64,000 nt of DNA from Bradyrhizobium sp. CCH5-F6 (GCF_001556045.1 NZ_LSIC01000178.1:62001-126000); one strand, 5' to 3'. Numbered from the stretch's first letter, positions 42,558 through 52,650 are shown. Program-made: numbers and translations. The notes: generated from the letters alone by a model not told the origin.

Positions 42558-44095
42558 CCGTGGATCTCTGCAGTCTGATCGATCGCAACGCGGCGTTCGC
42601 GCCAGATAAGACAGCCATCGCCTTCGAAGGGAATCGGCTGAGCTACGCGGCGTTCGCCGCACGCATCGAGCGAACCGCGACCGCCCTGAAGCGGGAGTTC
42701 GGCATCGGCCGCGGCGACCGTGTCGCGATCCTGAGCCTGAACCGGCCGGACTATCTGGTTCTGCTATACGCCTGCGCGCGGCTCGGGGCGATGCTGGTAC
42801 CGCTGAACTGGCGGCTGGCGGTGGCCGAGCAGTTGTTCATTCTCAACGATGCAGGCGCCAAGGTCCTGGTGCTCGAGCAGGCTTTCGGGGGAGTTATTCC
42901 CGAACTGGCGCAGACCGCGCCAGGGGTATCTGTCGTCGGCCTCGATTTCGAGCCGCCACGTGGGGTGACATTCGAAGCGCTGCTGGATCGCAGCCAGGGC
43001 AGCGACCGCAACCAGCACACCGATCTCTCCTGCCCTCTCCTGATCGTCTACACGTCAGGAACGACGGGACGACCAAAAGGCGCAGTGCTGCGTCAGGAGG
43101 CGTTGTTCTGGAACGGCGTCATGAGCCAGCACATGCACAACATGACGTCCGACGATCACGTGCTGACGATTTTGCCGTTCTTTCATGTCGGCGGTCTCAA
43201 CATCCAGACCACGCCTGCGCTCCAGCTCGGCGCAACCGTCACGATCCACGCCCGTTTCACGCCGGATACCGCGCTTGCGGCCATCGAACGGGAGCGACCG
43301 ACTCTGACCGTGATGGTGCCGGCGGTCATTCAGGCCGTAAGCGAGCATCCCGCATGGACGACGACCGATCTCTCATCACTCAAGGCAGTGGCAACCGGTT
43401 CGACCATCGTGCCGCCGCAACTGATCCAGCGTTTCGTCGCACGCGGCGTACCCGTGCTTCAGGTCTATGGCTCGACGGAAACCTGTCCCATTGCCGTCTA
43501 TACTCGGCTCGGGGGCGACCTCTCGCGAGCGGGGTCGACCGGCCTTGCCGGCCTGTGCTGCGAAGCCAAGGTAGTCGATCATTCCGGCAACGAACTGCCC
43601 GCGGGCACGCCGGGCGAGATCGCGGTGCGCGGGCCCAACGTGTTCTTCGAATATTGGGGCAATGAGGCCGCAACGCGCGACGCGCTGCACGATGGCTGGT
43701 ATCGCACCGGCGATATCGGCCTGTGCGATACCGACGGCTATTTCTGGGTCCGCGACCGCAAGAAGAACATGATCATATCCGGCGGGGAGAACGTCTACCC
43801 GGCCGAGGTCGAGCGCGTTCTGCTCGAACATCCCGATGTCAGCGAATGCGCCGTGATCGGCCGGCCCGACCCGCGCTGGGACGAGGTGCCGGTCGCCTAT
43901 GTCATTGCGAGATCCGGCTGCCAACTCGGAACGGACGAATTGAGGGCGCATCTCCAGGCGCAACTCGCGCGCTACAAGGTTCCGCGCGAGATTGTCTTCG
44001 TTACCGATCTGCCGCGGACGGCGCTCGGCAAGGTCCAGCATTTCCTGCTGAAGCAGCTTGATGCGCAGTCACGCGGGCAAGGAGAAGCGCCTTGA
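42554..44095 (+). CDS. AMP-forming acyl-CoA ligase
   Basis: 513-residue ligase: LIVYTSGTTGRPKGAVLRQE, QVYGSTETCPIAVYTRLGG, WYRTGDIGLCDTDGYFWVRD, DRKKNMIISGGENVYPAEVE and LPRTALGKVQHFLLKQ with the catalytic lysine. It looks like a medium/long-chain or aromatic acyl-CoA synthetase rather than a benzoate-CoA ligase. GTG 42554 overlaps the acyl-CoA dehydrogenase stop. It may re-activate a ring-cleavage acid or serve a second substrate. Confidence 0.88.
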   Translation: MTVDLCSLIDRNAAFAPDKTAIAFEGNRLSYAAFAARIERTATALKREFGIGRGDRVAILSLNRPDYLVLLYACARLGAMLVPLNWRLAVAEQLFILNDAGAKVLVLEQAFGGVIPELAQTAPGVSVVGLDFEPPRGVTFEALLDRSQGSDRNQHTDLSCPLLIVYTSGTTGRPKGAVLRQEALFWNGVMSQHMHNMTSDDHVLTILPFFHVGGLNIQTTPALQLGATVTIHARFTPDTALAAIERERPTLTVMVPAVIQAVSEHPAWTTTDLSSLKAVATGSTIVPPQLIQRFVARGVPVLQVYGSTETCPIAVYTRLGGDLSRAGSTGLAGLCCEAKVVDHSGNELPAGTPGEIAVRGPNVFFEYWGNEAATRDALHDGWYRTGDIGLCDTDGYFWVRDRKKNMIISGGENVYPAEVERVLLEHPDVSECAVIGRPDPRWDEVPVAYVIARSGCQLGTDELRAHLQAQLARYKVPREIVFVTDLPRTALGKVQHFLLKQLDAQSRGQGEAP

Positions 44096-45186
44096 AAATT
44101 GCGGTTCTGGGTGGAGGAAACGGCTCTTTCGCGGCCGCGGGCGATTTTGCGCTGTCGGGGCACGAGGTGCGGCTTTGGCGCCGCGATGCCGATCAGGTCG
44201 CGGCCCAGCGCACCGCCGGCTCACGCATCGTGGTGAAGGACCATAATGGGTCTCACGACGTGAAGCTCGCGCTCGTCACGACCGATATCGCCGAAGCCGT
44301 CAAAGGCACGGAGCTGATCCTGTGCCCCGCCCCTGCCTTCGCGCAACCGGATATCGCCCGCCTGCTCGCCCCGCATCTGCGAGACGGCCAGGTCGTGTTT
44401 CTGCCGCCGGCGACATTCGGCTCGATGATCTTCGCCCAAGCCGCCCGTGATGCCGGCAACAATGCCAAGGCAAGCTTTGCCGAGACCGGCACCCTGCCTT
44501 GGCTGACGCGAAAGCACGGGCCGTTAGAGGTCGCCATCACCATCCGTGCCAAACGCCTGCCGGTCGGGGTGTTCCCGCTTGATCAGGCGCCCCACGCTCT
44601 CGAAGTGATCGGACGCGCTTTCCCGGGCGTGATCGAGCCGTGCGGGGATGCGCTGTCCGGCGCGCTGATGAATGCAGGACCCATCATCCATCCGCCGCTG
44701 ATCGTGATGAATGCCGGCCCGATCGAGCACTTCGAAAAGTGGGACATCCACAAGGAAGGCACGCAAGCCGCGATCCGGCGGGTGACCGACGCGCTCGATG
44801 CCGAGCGGATCGCGGTGCGCGAGGCGCTCGGTTACGGCGCACCACATTTCCCGCTCGCTCATCACTACGCGAGAGAAGGCGAGATCTGGATGTACGGCCG
44901 CGGCTCGCACGACCGGCTGACCGATTCCGGCGACTGGCGCGAACGGATCGTGCTGAGCGAACACCGCTACATGCGGGAGGATCTGCGGCTCGGGCTGTCG
45001 CTGCTGGTGTCCGTCGCAGGCCTGGCTGGCGCGGCCACACCGCTGGCCAAAGCGTTTCTGTCGATCGGTGGCGCGGTCTGCGGCGAAGATTTTGCGCAAG
45101 GCGGCCGAACGCTCGAGACGCTGGGCCTCGGCAATCTCAGCAAGGCTGAACTGCAGACGCTGCTTCGCAATGGATTCTGTCGATGA
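44092..45186 (+). CDS. NAD/NADP octopine/nopaline dehydrogenase family protein
   Basis: 364-residue protein with Rossmann motif VLGGGNGSFAAAGDFALSGH and a C-terminal octopine-dehydrogenase domain (GAPHFPLAHHYAREGEIWMY). The family makes or splits opine-type secondary amines (amino acid plus oxoacid). Starts at TTG 44092 behind GGAGAAG and overlaps the ligase stop. Its place among CoA-ester enzymes is unusual; it could handle an amino- or oxo-acid product of aminobenzoate breakdown. Confidence 0.83.
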   Translation: MKIAVLGGGNGSFAAAGDFALSGHEVRLWRRDADQVAAQRTAGSRIVVKDHNGSHDVKLALVTTDIAEAVKGTELILCPAPAFAQPDIARLLAPHLRDGQVVFLPPATFGSMIFAQAARDAGNNAKASFAETGTLPWLTRKHGPLEVAITIRAKRLPVGVFPLDQAPHALEVIGRAFPGVIEPCGDALSGALMNAGPIIHPPLIVMNAGPIEHFEKWDIHKEGTQAAIRRVTDALDAERIAVREALGYGAPHFPLAHHYAREGEIWMYGRGSHDRLTDSGDWRERIVLSEHRYMREDLRLGLSLLVSVAGLAGAATPLAKAFLSIGGAVCGEDFAQGGRTLETLGLGNLSKAELQTLLRNGFCR

Positions 45187-46175
45187 CCAAACGCGTCCAC
45201 ATCGTCTGTCTCGGCGCCGGCCGCATGGGGCGCGGCATCGCCGTCGCGTTCGCCTATGCCGGCCACATGGTCACGATGATCGACGTCAAGCCGCGCTCCG
45301 CGGAGGAGTTCGCCAGGCTGGAAGCGGACGCGCTCGGCGAGGTCAGGAAGACCTTTGCCAGCCTGTCGAAGCTGGGGCTCTTGACCGAGGCGGATGTCGA
45401 TCCGCTCATCGCGCGGGTCTCGGTGGTGGCAGCCGGCGATAGTGGTGCCGCGCTCTCCGAGGCCGGCATGGTCTTCGAGGGCGTGCCCGAGGTCGTCGAG
45501 CTCAAGCGCGAGGTGCTGGGGGCAGCGTCAAGGCAGGTTGGCCCGGACACCGTCATTGCTTCGACGACGTCGACGATCCTGGTCGACGACCTGTCCAGCG
45601 CGATCCTGAATCCTCGTCGCTTCCTCAACGTGCATTGGCTCAACCCGGCCTATCTGATCCCGCTGGTCGAGGTGTCGCCCGGCAAGGCCACCGATCCCGC
45701 CATCATCGGCGAGGTCAAGGCGCTGCTCGAAGGCATCGGCAAGGTCCCGGTGGTCTGCGCGGCGACGCCGGGCTTCATCGTCCCGCGCATCCAGGCGCTG
45801 GCGATGAACGAGGCCGCCCGCATGGTTGAAGAAGGCGTCGCCAGTGCGGAAGACATCGACAAGGCGATCCGTTATGGCTTCGGCTTCCGCTACGCCGTGC
45901 TCGGCCTGCTCGAATTCATCGACTGGGGCGGCGGCGACATCCTGTACTATGCAAGCCGCTATCTCGAAGGCGCACTCGGGAGCGACCGCTATCGCGCGCC
46001 GGAAGTGATTTCGCGCAACATGAGCGAGGGACGAATCGGCTTGCGGACGGGTGCCGGCTTCCTCGACTATTCCGGCCTCGACGTCGATGCCTATCGAGTC
46101 GAGCGGCTCAAGGCCATGGTGGACCTGCTCCGCCACTTTGGCTTGGCACGGCCGCCCGTGCGCGATCTCGGCTAG
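45183..46175 (+). CDS. 3-hydroxyacyl-CoA dehydrogenase family protein
   Basis: 330-residue enzyme with LGAGRMGRGIAVAFAYAGHM, the catalytic-His region HWLNPAYLIPLVEVSPG, PGFIVPRIQALAMNEAARMV and IDKAIRYGFGFRYAVLGLLE. It would oxidise a 3-hydroxyacyl-CoA in the lower part of the aromatic pathway. It overlaps the opine-DH gene by 4 bases and ends the plus-strand operon, facing the NicX-like gene from the other side. Confidence 0.9.
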   Translation: MTKRVHIVCLGAGRMGRGIAVAFAYAGHMVTMIDVKPRSAEEFARLEADALGEVRKTFASLSKLGLLTEADVDPLIARVSVVAAGDSGAALSEAGMVFEGVPEVVELKREVLGAASRQVGPDTVIASTTSTILVDDLSSAILNPRRFLNVHWLNPAYLIPLVEVSPGKATDPAIIGEVKALLEGIGKVPVVCAATPGFIVPRIQALAMNEAARMVEEGVASAEDIDKAIRYGFGFRYAVLGLLEFIDWGGGDILYYASRYLEGALGSDRYRAPEVISRNMSEGRIGLRTGAGFLDYSGLDVDAYRVERLKAMVDLLRHFGLARPPVRDLG

Positions 46176-46176
46176 T

Positions 46177-47223
46177 CTAGCCGAAGACGTCCTGGAGCAC
46201 ACCTTCGCGGACGACGGGAACCCCGTCGAGTTCGATCGTCGTTCCCATCATCGGCAGGTCGAAATGGCCCGCCGTGTAGCGGCCAGCGAACTCATTCGCA
46301 CCCGTCGAGAACAGGAAATTGCCGGAGACGGCCCGAATCTCAGTGCCGTTGGTGTCGCGCTGATCGTACATCGACAGCGCCTCGTAGCGTGCGCCGGGGT
46401 TCATGCCGAAGCCGACATGCGAGACGGCATAGGCCTCGCGGTCGCCCCAGGCCGCAAGATAGGCGCGCATCATCGCCGCGTCCGTGCCCTCACCTTCCAG
46501 CTCGACGACATAATCGTCCTTCAGCGTCATCGTCACAGGCGATGTCAGGTAGCGCTTGAAGGTGAGATTGATGTCGCCTGGCGCCATCACCAGCGTACCG
46601 TTGATGCTGCCGCTCTTGGGGAAACTGACGACGATACCGCCTGGCCAATGCGCCAGCGTGCCGGGCTTGTCGGTCCAGCCCCAAACACCGACCGTGGAGG
46701 CGCCGACCATGTCGATGTCGAGCGCCGTTCCGGCCTTCGACGTCACCCGCATCCGCTTGGTTCCACGCAGCATCTTGGCCGCGGCACGCACACGTCTCTC
46801 GAGCGCGGGATCCGGCACCATCCGTTCCAGCGCCTCGGGATGCTCGTTGGAGATCACCAGGATCCGCGCGCCGGCTTTGAGGATCTCCGGCGTCTCGACC
46901 GCGTGCATGAGGCCTTCGATGGTGCAATCCACAACGAAGCCCGCCTGCTGAAGCGCGGTGATGACCGGACCAAGCCGCTGGATCGCCTCGCTCGCCCCGG
47001 TGGAGCGTACCGGGACGACGTTCCGGTTACGCGGAGTCGGCATCACCACGTGAAACGGACGCGCTCCCATCCGCAGCAGCGCGAGCTCCGCCAGATGCAC
47101 GTTCAACGCACGCGACTGGGTTTCCGAGAGGATCGCCGCGGTGTCGCCGGCCTTGACGGCGCATCGCTCAAATATCTCGCAGAATGCGTCGATCCATTTC
47201 GCCTCAATGCGGTCAGCCAGCAT
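46177..47223 (-). CDS. NicX-like 2,5-dihydroxypyridine 5,6-dioxygenase family protein
   Basis: 348-residue protein of the M29 aminopeptidase-like fold that includes 2,5-dihydroxypyridine dioxygenase NicX (about 350 residues). His269 (SHVGFGMNPG), His320 and Asp322 (TAGHFDLPMM) sit near where the Fe(II) ligands of NicX are, as far as recalled. Also visible: LVMAPGDINL and a short N-terminal Rossmann-like half. It is the last gene of a minus-strand run with an ABC importer and an IlvD-type dehydratase. It may open an N-heterocyclic or related ring. An aminopeptidase is the alternative. Confidence 0.7.
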   Translation of the reverse strand: MLADRIEAKWIDAFCEIFERCAVKAGDTAAILSETQSRALNVHLAELALLRMGARPFHVVMPTPRNRNVVPVRSTGASEAIQRLGPVITALQQAGFVVDCTIEGLMHAVETPEILKAGARILVISNEHPEALERMVPDPALERRVRAAAKMLRGTKRMRVTSKAGTALDIDMVGASTVGVWGWTDKPGTLAHWPGGIVVSFPKSGSINGTLVMAPGDINLTFKRYLTSPVTMTLKDDYVVELEGEGTDAAMMRAYLAAWGDREAYAVSHVGFGMNPGARYEALSMYDQRDTNGTEIRAVSGNFLFSTGANEFAGRYTAGHFDLPMMGTTIELDGVPVVREGVLQDVFG

Positions 47224-47255
47224 GGTCCACTCCCGGTCGTCAGGATTCTTGTTTG

Positions 47256-48023
47256 TTACGCCTCGGGGAAGCCCCGGAGCAAGTACGAGCGCAGCGCTCC
47301 CAGCAAGCCGTTCAGGATCAACCCCAGCAGCGAGATCGTGATCAGAGGCACGAACATATCGACGGCTTGGAAAGTTCGGGCAGCAGTCACAAGTGCATGG
47401 CCCAATCCGTCCGTCGACGTGATCATCTCGGCCAGAAACACCACGATGCAGGAAATGACAAGACCGATCCGGCAGCCGGTCAGGATCGACGGCATGGCGG
47501 CCGGCAGCACCACCTTGAAGAGGATTTCGTAGCGCGGCGTTCCTGCCGCCATGGCCGACCAGATCAGCTTCTGCTCGACGGTCGATGCACCATAGTAAGT
47601 GGACAGGAGAATGGGAAATAGTGCGTCCGCTGCCACCAATGTGACCTTCGATCCGTGTCCGAACCCGAGCAAGAGCAGGAGCGCCGGATAGAGCGCAACT
47701 TTGGGCAACGGCGCCAATACACGGACGATCGGCCGTACCACGGCGTTGATCGCCGGACTGGCGGCAGCTGCGATACCGATGCTCACGCCGAGCACGACCG
47801 CAATCGCGAATCCGGCAAAGAGCCGGATCAGTGTTGCTGCGATCTCCTGTTGAAATGCAAACGTCAAGAGCTGCTGAAGAAGCCGGCTGAAGACGAAACC
47901 CGGCGGGGGCAGCAAGACCGCAGGCGCAAAGCCGAATGATACCAAGCCCTGCCACACCGCGATCACCAGCAAGATCGGCGCGATCCCAAGAAGGATATTC
48001 GGGGAAAGGAGGCGCGACATCAT
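47256..48023 (-). CDS. ABC transporter permease (NitT/TauT type)
   Basis: 255-residue inner-membrane permease with about six helices and the EAA-loop region MAAGTPRYEILFKVVLPAAM. It belongs to the SsuC/TauC group. It overlaps the second permease gene by 4 bases, so the importer is a heterodimer of two permeases. The C-terminal end lies 33 bp from the NicX-like start, supporting one operon. Confidence 0.9.
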   Translation of the reverse strand: MMSRLLSPNILLGIAPILLVIAVWQGLVSFGFAPAVLLPPPGFVFSRLLQQLLTFAFQQEIAATLIRLFAGFAIAVVLGVSIGIAAAASPAINAVVRPIVRVLAPLPKVALYPALLLLLGFGHGSKVTLVAADALFPILLSTYYGASTVEQKLIWSAMAAGTPRYEILFKVVLPAAMPSILTGCRIGLVISCIVVFLAEMITSTDGLGHALVTAARTFQAVDMFVPLITISLLGLILNGLLGALRSYLLRGFPEA

Positions 48024-48805
48024 GAGAAGCTCAGCGGCATGTCGAACTGCGGCTCTGACCAGCGCACGAGCCTGGCGCGAATCCTTTCGAAGATCGCGTC
48101 GAGGCAGATTCCCATTGCACCGACGATGATGATCATCGCAAAGACCGTGTCGTACTGGCCCATGTCGAGCGCATTGAACAGGATGTTGCCGGCGCCCGAT
48201 TGACGGGCGATCATCTCACTGGTGATCATCGTGATCAGCGCCAGCACCAATCCCGTGCGGCATCCGGTCAGGATTTCCGGCAGCGCCGCGGGCAGCACGA
48301 TCCGCACTAGGCGTTGAGCAGGCGAAAGCCCCATCGCAGCACCTGACCACAGCATCTTCTCCGCGACCGCCTTGGCACCCTCGAAGCTATGGTAGATCAC
48401 GGGCAGGCTAACGCCGAGGAAGATCACCAAAGTCTTGGTGACGTCGCCGACGCCCAGCCAAAGCATGATGATCGGCATCAAGGCGGCCTTCGGCACCGGA
48501 TAGATCACCATCAGGAGCGGATTGAAGAAGGCCGCGACTGCGCGGCTACGGCCCATCAAAAGACCGAGAGGAATCGAAACAAGCACGGCTACGCCGAATC
48601 CGATCGCCATGCGGCGGAGCGACGCCAGAATGTTGATCAGGGATTCCCTGTCTCCGAGGATGTCCGGGATCGCGCGGATCGCCTCGATCGCCGTCGGAAA
48701 GCTGTCGTTCTTCAGCGCAAGTGATGCGACCTGCCACGCCGCGAGCAATCCGACGCAGGCCAGCACCGGAGCACCACGCTTGACCATGGCAGTCGACGAC
48801 ATCAT
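48020..48805 (-). CDS. ABC transporter permease (NitT/TauT type), second subunit
   Basis: 261-residue permease with helices such as VAVLVSIPLGLLMGRSRAVA and the EAA-loop SGAAMGLSPAQRLVRIVLPA followed by ALPEILTGCRTGLVLALITM. It is paralogous to the permease at 47256 and overlaps it and the ATPase gene by 4 bases each. Confidence 0.9.
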   Translation of the reverse strand: MMSSTAMVKRGAPVLACVGLLAAWQVASLALKNDSFPTAIEAIRAIPDILGDRESLINILASLRRMAIGFGVAVLVSIPLGLLMGRSRAVAAFFNPLLMVIYPVPKAALMPIIMLWLGVGDVTKTLVIFLGVSLPVIYHSFEGAKAVAEKMLWSGAAMGLSPAQRLVRIVLPAALPEILTGCRTGLVLALITMITSEMIARQSGAGNILFNALDMGQYDTVFAMIIIVGAMGICLDAIFERIRARLVRWSEPQFDMPLSFS

Positions 48806-49647
48806 GAGAGCGCGCCGCCTTCGTCGCTCTCATCGAACATGCGCTCGATATCGACGATGTACTTCTGGTACCGTGGATCGAGCAAGAGCTCGCTACGCCG
48901 GCGCGGCCGCGGCAGATCTATGTCGATCACCTGCCGAATGCGGCCGGGCGATTTCGACATCATCACCACCTTGTCGGAGAGGAAGACGGCTTCGTCGACC
49001 GAGTGGGTGACGAACAGCACCGTCTTGCGATCGCGTTCCCAGATGTTCAGGAGATCGTTCTGCAAGCGCGTCCGGGTATGCGCGTCGAGTGCGCCGAACG
49101 GTTCGTCCATCAACAGGACTTCGGGATGATAAGCGAGCGTTCGGGCCAGCGCCACGCGCTGCTTCATGCCACCCGACAGCTCCTTGGGATAGAAGTTTTC
49201 GTAGCCCTTGAGGCCGACCATCTCGATCAGGGTGCGGCTCTGCCCTTCGGCTTCAGCAGCCCGCACGCCCTGTTGGCGCGGGCCGTACATCACGTTTCCG
49301 AGTACGGTCTTCCAGGGAAACAGCGCAAACTCCTGGAACACGGGCCCGCGATCCGGGCCCGGCCCTGTGATCGCTCGTCCCTTCATCGTTGCCGTGCCGC
49401 TGGTCGGATTGACGAAGCCCCCGACGATGTAAAGCAGGGTGGACTTGCCACAACCGGACGGGCCGAGGATGGAGACGAAGGCGCCTTCGTCGATCGTTAG
49501 TGAGATATCCGATAGCGCCAAGTGATCCTTGCGCGCCGAGGTCTGGAATACCTGGGAGACGTGCTCGATCTCGATGATCGTAGAAGCCGGCTCTGTTGAT
49601 TTCACCGGTCTCACCCATTCGCCCGATCTCGAAGGCGCCACCTTCAT
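48802..49647 (-). CDS. ABC transporter ATP-binding protein (NitT/TauT type)
   Basis: About 281-residue ATPase: Walker A LGPSGCGKSTLLYIVGGF, signature ELSGGMKQRVALARTLA, Walker B EVLLMDEPFGALDAHTR, His-switch LFVTHSVDEA. This is the SsuB/TauB/NrtD pattern. The start ATG 49647 has GAGAGACGAG upstream; a longer frame to 49701 has no good ribosome site. It powers the importer with the two permeases and the binding protein at 51542. Confidence 0.9.
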   Translation of the reverse strand: MKVAPSRSGEWVRPVKSTEPASTIIEIEHVSQVFQTSARKDHLALSDISLTIDEGAFVSILGPSGCGKSTLLYIVGGFVNPTSGTATMKGRAITGPGPDRGPVFQEFALFPWKTVLGNVMYGPRQQGVRAAEAEGQSRTLIEMVGLKGYENFYPKELSGGMKQRVALARTLAYHPEVLLMDEPFGALDAHTRTRLQNDLLNIWERDRKTVLFVTHSVDEAVFLSDKVVMMSKSPGRIRQVIDIDLPRPRRRSELLLDPRYQKYIVDIERMFDESDEGGALS

Positions 49648-49769
49648 CTCGTCTCTCACTTCAAACGCGCGAACACCGCGCAACTGGTCTGCTGAATGCA
49701 CTCCATTCGCAGCACGAGCTTAGCAAGAAGCTTGCCAGACTGCTGCCGTCGTCGCGCTGGCAAGGCGCG

Positions 49770-51464
49770 TCATTCGAACCAGGGCCATTCTGCCGGACCT
49801 TCGTGCGTAACGGCACCGCCCGGCGCCTGCCCGACCAAGCGCGCATATTTAGCAAGTGCGCCGGCGCGATGCCGCGGCGGGCGAGGCTTCCAATCGCGTC
49901 GGCGCGCCGCAAGTTCCTGCTCGTCGACCAGCATATCCATCCGACGGTTTGCGGCATCAATCCGTATCCTGTCGCCGTCGCGAACAAGCGCCAACGGACC
50001 GCCAACGAACGCCTCGGGAGACACGTAGCCGATGCACATGCCGCGGGTCGCCCCCGAGAACCGACCGTCGGTGATCAGCGCCACTTTTTCGCCCATGCCC
50101 TGCCCGTAGATCAGCGCGGTGACGCCGAGCATTTCACGCATCCCGGGACCGCCGACCGGTCCTTCGTTGCGGATCACAAGAACCTCGCCCGCCTTGTAGC
50201 TGCGGTCACGAACCGCTTTGACGCAGGCTTCCTCGTCCTCAAAAACTCGCGCGACACCTTCGAAGAACTGGCTCTTCAAACCAGCAACCTTGATCACCGC
50301 CCCGTCCGGACAGAGATTGCCCTTCAGAACTGCAACGCCCCCATCGGGCATGATTGGCGCACGAGACGCGTAAACGACCTCTCCATCGGGAGCGGAGGCC
50401 GCGCCATATTCTTCGGCAAGCGTTCGGCCCGTGATCGTGATGCAGCTGCCATCGATATGCCCGCTCTGGATCAGCTCACGGATCACCACCGCGGCACCGC
50501 CGATGTCGTAGACATCCTTTGCCGTGTACTTGCCCCCCGGGCGCAGATTTCCGATCAGCGGCGTCCTGGCAAAGACCTCGCCTACATCATCGATCGTAAA
50601 TGCAATGCCGGCCTCGTTAGCAATCGCCGGCAGATGCAGCGCGGCGTTCGTCGAGCCGCCAGTGGCAGCAACGATCGCCGCCCCGTTCTCCAGGGATTTC
50701 CGCGTCACGATGTCGCGCGGCAGCGGACCGCCGCGTTCCAGCATCTCCATGATCAGACGTCCGGCCCGGCGCGATATCTGCGCGCGCTCGGCATAGACGC
50801 CGGGCACCATCGAAACGTTCGGAATGGTCAGCCCCATCGCTTCCGACACCATTCCCATGGTGTTCGCGGTGAACTGGCCGGCGCATGCGCCGATGGTCGG
50901 CAGGCAGGCGCGCTCGATCCGTTCGAGCGCGGCGCCGTCGATCTCGCCGGTCATGAAGCTGCCGACAGCCTCATAGGAGTCGAGCACCGTCAGGGTGCGT
51001 CCATCCACACGTCCCGGCAGCGAGCTGCCGCCATAGATGAAGATAGAGGGCACGTTGCAGCGAACCATGCCCATCATCACACCAGGAAGCGTCTTGTCGC
51101 ATCCGCCATACCCGATCAGCGCGTCGTAAGCGAGACCGTGGACGACAGCCTCGATCGAATCGGCGATCAGTTCGCGCGAAAACAGGGAGAACTTCATCCC
51201 CTCGTGGTTCATACTGATGCCGTCGGAGACCGACACGGTCGAGAATTCGCGCGGCGTACCGCCGGCTTCCTCGATGCCCGTCTTTGCCGCGGCGACCTGG
51301 AAATCGTGCGTCATGTTGCAGGGCGTCTGCTCGCCCTTCATGCTGACGACACCGACCATCGGTCTTGCAATCGCCGCGTCGTCGAGACCCATCGCGCGCA
51401 TGAATGCACGATGCGGGGCTCGGTCGAGACCGTCAGTGGTAACGCGTGACCGCAACTTCTTCAT
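49770..51464 (-). CDS. IlvD/Edd family dehydratase
   Basis: 564-residue Fe-S dehydratase with cluster cysteines in [20 protein letters not shown] and [16 protein letters not shown], and the C-terminal active region [20 protein letters not shown]. It is the size of dihydroxy-acid dehydratase, but its place inside a catabolic ABC operon suggests dehydration of a sugar acid or pathway hydroxyacid rather than branched-chain biosynthesis. It lies between the ATPase and the binding-protein genes on the minus strand. Confidence 0.87.
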   Translation of the reverse strand: MKKLRSRVTTDGLDRAPHRAFMRAMGLDDAAIARPMVGVVSMKGEQTPCNMTHDFQVAAAKTGIEEAGGTPREFSTVSVSDGISMNHEGMKFSLFSRELIADSIEAVVHGLAYDALIGYGGCDKTLPGVMMGMVRCNVPSIFIYGGSSLPGRVDGRTLTVLDSYEAVGSFMTGEIDGAALERIERACLPTIGACAGQFTANTMGMVSEAMGLTIPNVSMVPGVYAERAQISRRAGRLIMEMLERGGPLPRDIVTRKSLENGAAIVAATGGSTNAALHLPAIANEAGIAFTIDDVGEVFARTPLIGNLRPGGKYTAKDVYDIGGAAVVIRELIQSGHIDGSCITITGRTLAEEYGAASAPDGEVVYASRAPIMPDGGVAVLKGNLCPDGAVIKVAGLKSQFFEGVARVFEDEEACVKAVRDRSYKAGEVLVIRNEGPVGGPGMREMLGVTALIYGQGMGEKVALITDGRFSGATRGMCIGYVSPEAFVGGPLALVRDGDRIRIDAANRRMDMLVDEQELAARRRDWKPRPPRHRAGALAKYARLVGQAPGGAVTHEGPAEWPWFE

Positions 51465-51541
51465 GCGCGCATCTTCTTCATGCGCGTCCCGGATGATCCG
51501 GGACGCCTCGATCCCCTGTTTCGGACAACTCGGCTGACCGC

Positions 51542-52525
51542 CTATTGCAGCGGAGCGACGATGGTCGGATGCTTGAACTGCGCGACATCCAGCTTCGGCA
51601 GCATTCCCGTCTCGGCATAGATGTCCAGCATCTTCTGGATCGCGGGGAAGTTCGGCGCCGCACCGGGATCGCGACCAAAATCGTTGTCCTTCAGGAGATA
51701 GGTCTCGAGCACAGGAATGGGCGCCTTCAGAACTTCATTGACGACCTTCAGAGTCTCTTCGCGGTTTGCCAGCGCTTTCTTCATGCCCGACGTGATGTCG
51801 CGGACATAGGCCTTGACCAGCTCCGGATTCTTGTCGACGAAATCAGCACGGCAGGCTTCCAGGATGTGCACGATGTTTGGCATGGCCTGAGACAGCGAGA
51901 ACAGCTTCCTGGTGCCGCCCTTCGCCTCCGCGCGCGCGGCAAACGGCTGGTTCATGTTGACGGCATCGACGCGGCCTTGCCGCAGCGCGTCCTCGGAGAC
52001 GGCAAAGCCGACCTCGACCAGCTTGATGTCCTTGGCCGGATCGACGCCGTTTTGCTTCAGCAGCAAGTTGAACGGCCCTTGTGTGCCGCCGCCGATCACG
52101 GAAATCCCGACGGTCTTGCCCTTGAGATCCGCGATCGTCTTGATGGGCGAGTCATCCATGACGGCCCAATAGACCGAGAAACCGCCAGGCTTCTCGAAAA
52201 CGTGCTGCGCGACGATATAGGCCTTGAGATTGCCGCCGACCACGCCATTGGAGAGCGAGAGCGGCGCCTGCGTCGCGCAGTCCAGCGCGCCGGCCGCCAA
52301 TGCTTGCGTCATCGGCGCGGTGCCCTGGAATTGGGTCCATTCGATGTTGTAGGTCTTGCCGATACTGGGAAACTCGGCCGGCCTGCGCATCATCCAGTAC
52401 TTGGATTCCTCGGCCGGGATCGTCCAGCCGACGCGGATCGTCTGCTGCCCCCATGATGGGCTTGCCCCCGCGCTCGCGGCCGCTGCCGCCCCCAACGCCA
52501 GGATCCACTTCGAAACGGTTCGCAT
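51542..52525 (-). CDS. ABC transporter substrate-binding protein (NMT1/SsuA type)
   Basis: 327-residue periplasmic receptor with signal peptide ([20 protein letters not shown]), the start [20 protein letters not shown] and the binding region [23 protein letters not shown] 52525 follows GGAG; an in-frame ATG at 52588 would extend the leader without a ribosome site. Receptors of this family bind sulfonates, nitrate, thiamine precursors or aromatic compounds. It probably feeds the NicX-like pathway; ligand unknown. Confidence 0.87.
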   Translation of the reverse strand: MRTVSKWILALGAAAAASAGASPSWGQQTIRVGWTIPAEESKYWMMRRPAEFPSIGKTYNIEWTQFQGTAPMTQALAAGALDCATQAPLSLSNGVVGGNLKAYIVAQHVFEKPGGFSVYWAVMDDSPIKTIADLKGKTVGISVIGGGTQGPFNLLLKQNGVDPAKDIKLVEVGFAVSEDALRQGRVDAVNMNQPFAARAEAKGGTRKLFSLSQAMPNIVHILEACRADFVDKNPELVKAYVRDITSGMKKALANREETLKVVNEVLKAPIPVLETYLLKDNDFGRDPGAAPNFPAIQKMLDIYAETGMLPKLDVAQFKHPTIVAPLQ

Positions 52526-52637
52526 CGTGCCACTCCGCTGCTCCGGCGCCGACCGGCGCCCCCAACCCGACCGCCGCAAATGTTTCATGGTTCAAACAAT
52601 CAGGCAAGCCATGCGAGCAGGACGGTTTTGCCGTCGG

Positions 52638-52650
52638 ATACACAATGTAT
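52638..52650. promoter_or_regulatory. Palindrome ATACA-CAA-TGTAT between divergent genes
   Basis: A 5-bp perfect inverted repeat in the gap between the binding-protein gene (start 52525) and the dehydrogenase gene (start 52690), resembling GntR-type operators. No GntR gene is in the window. Confidence 0.35.

Noticed and set aside
49596..51449. 617-residue plus-strand frame
   Set aside because: Antisense of the IlvD-type gene, no family features.
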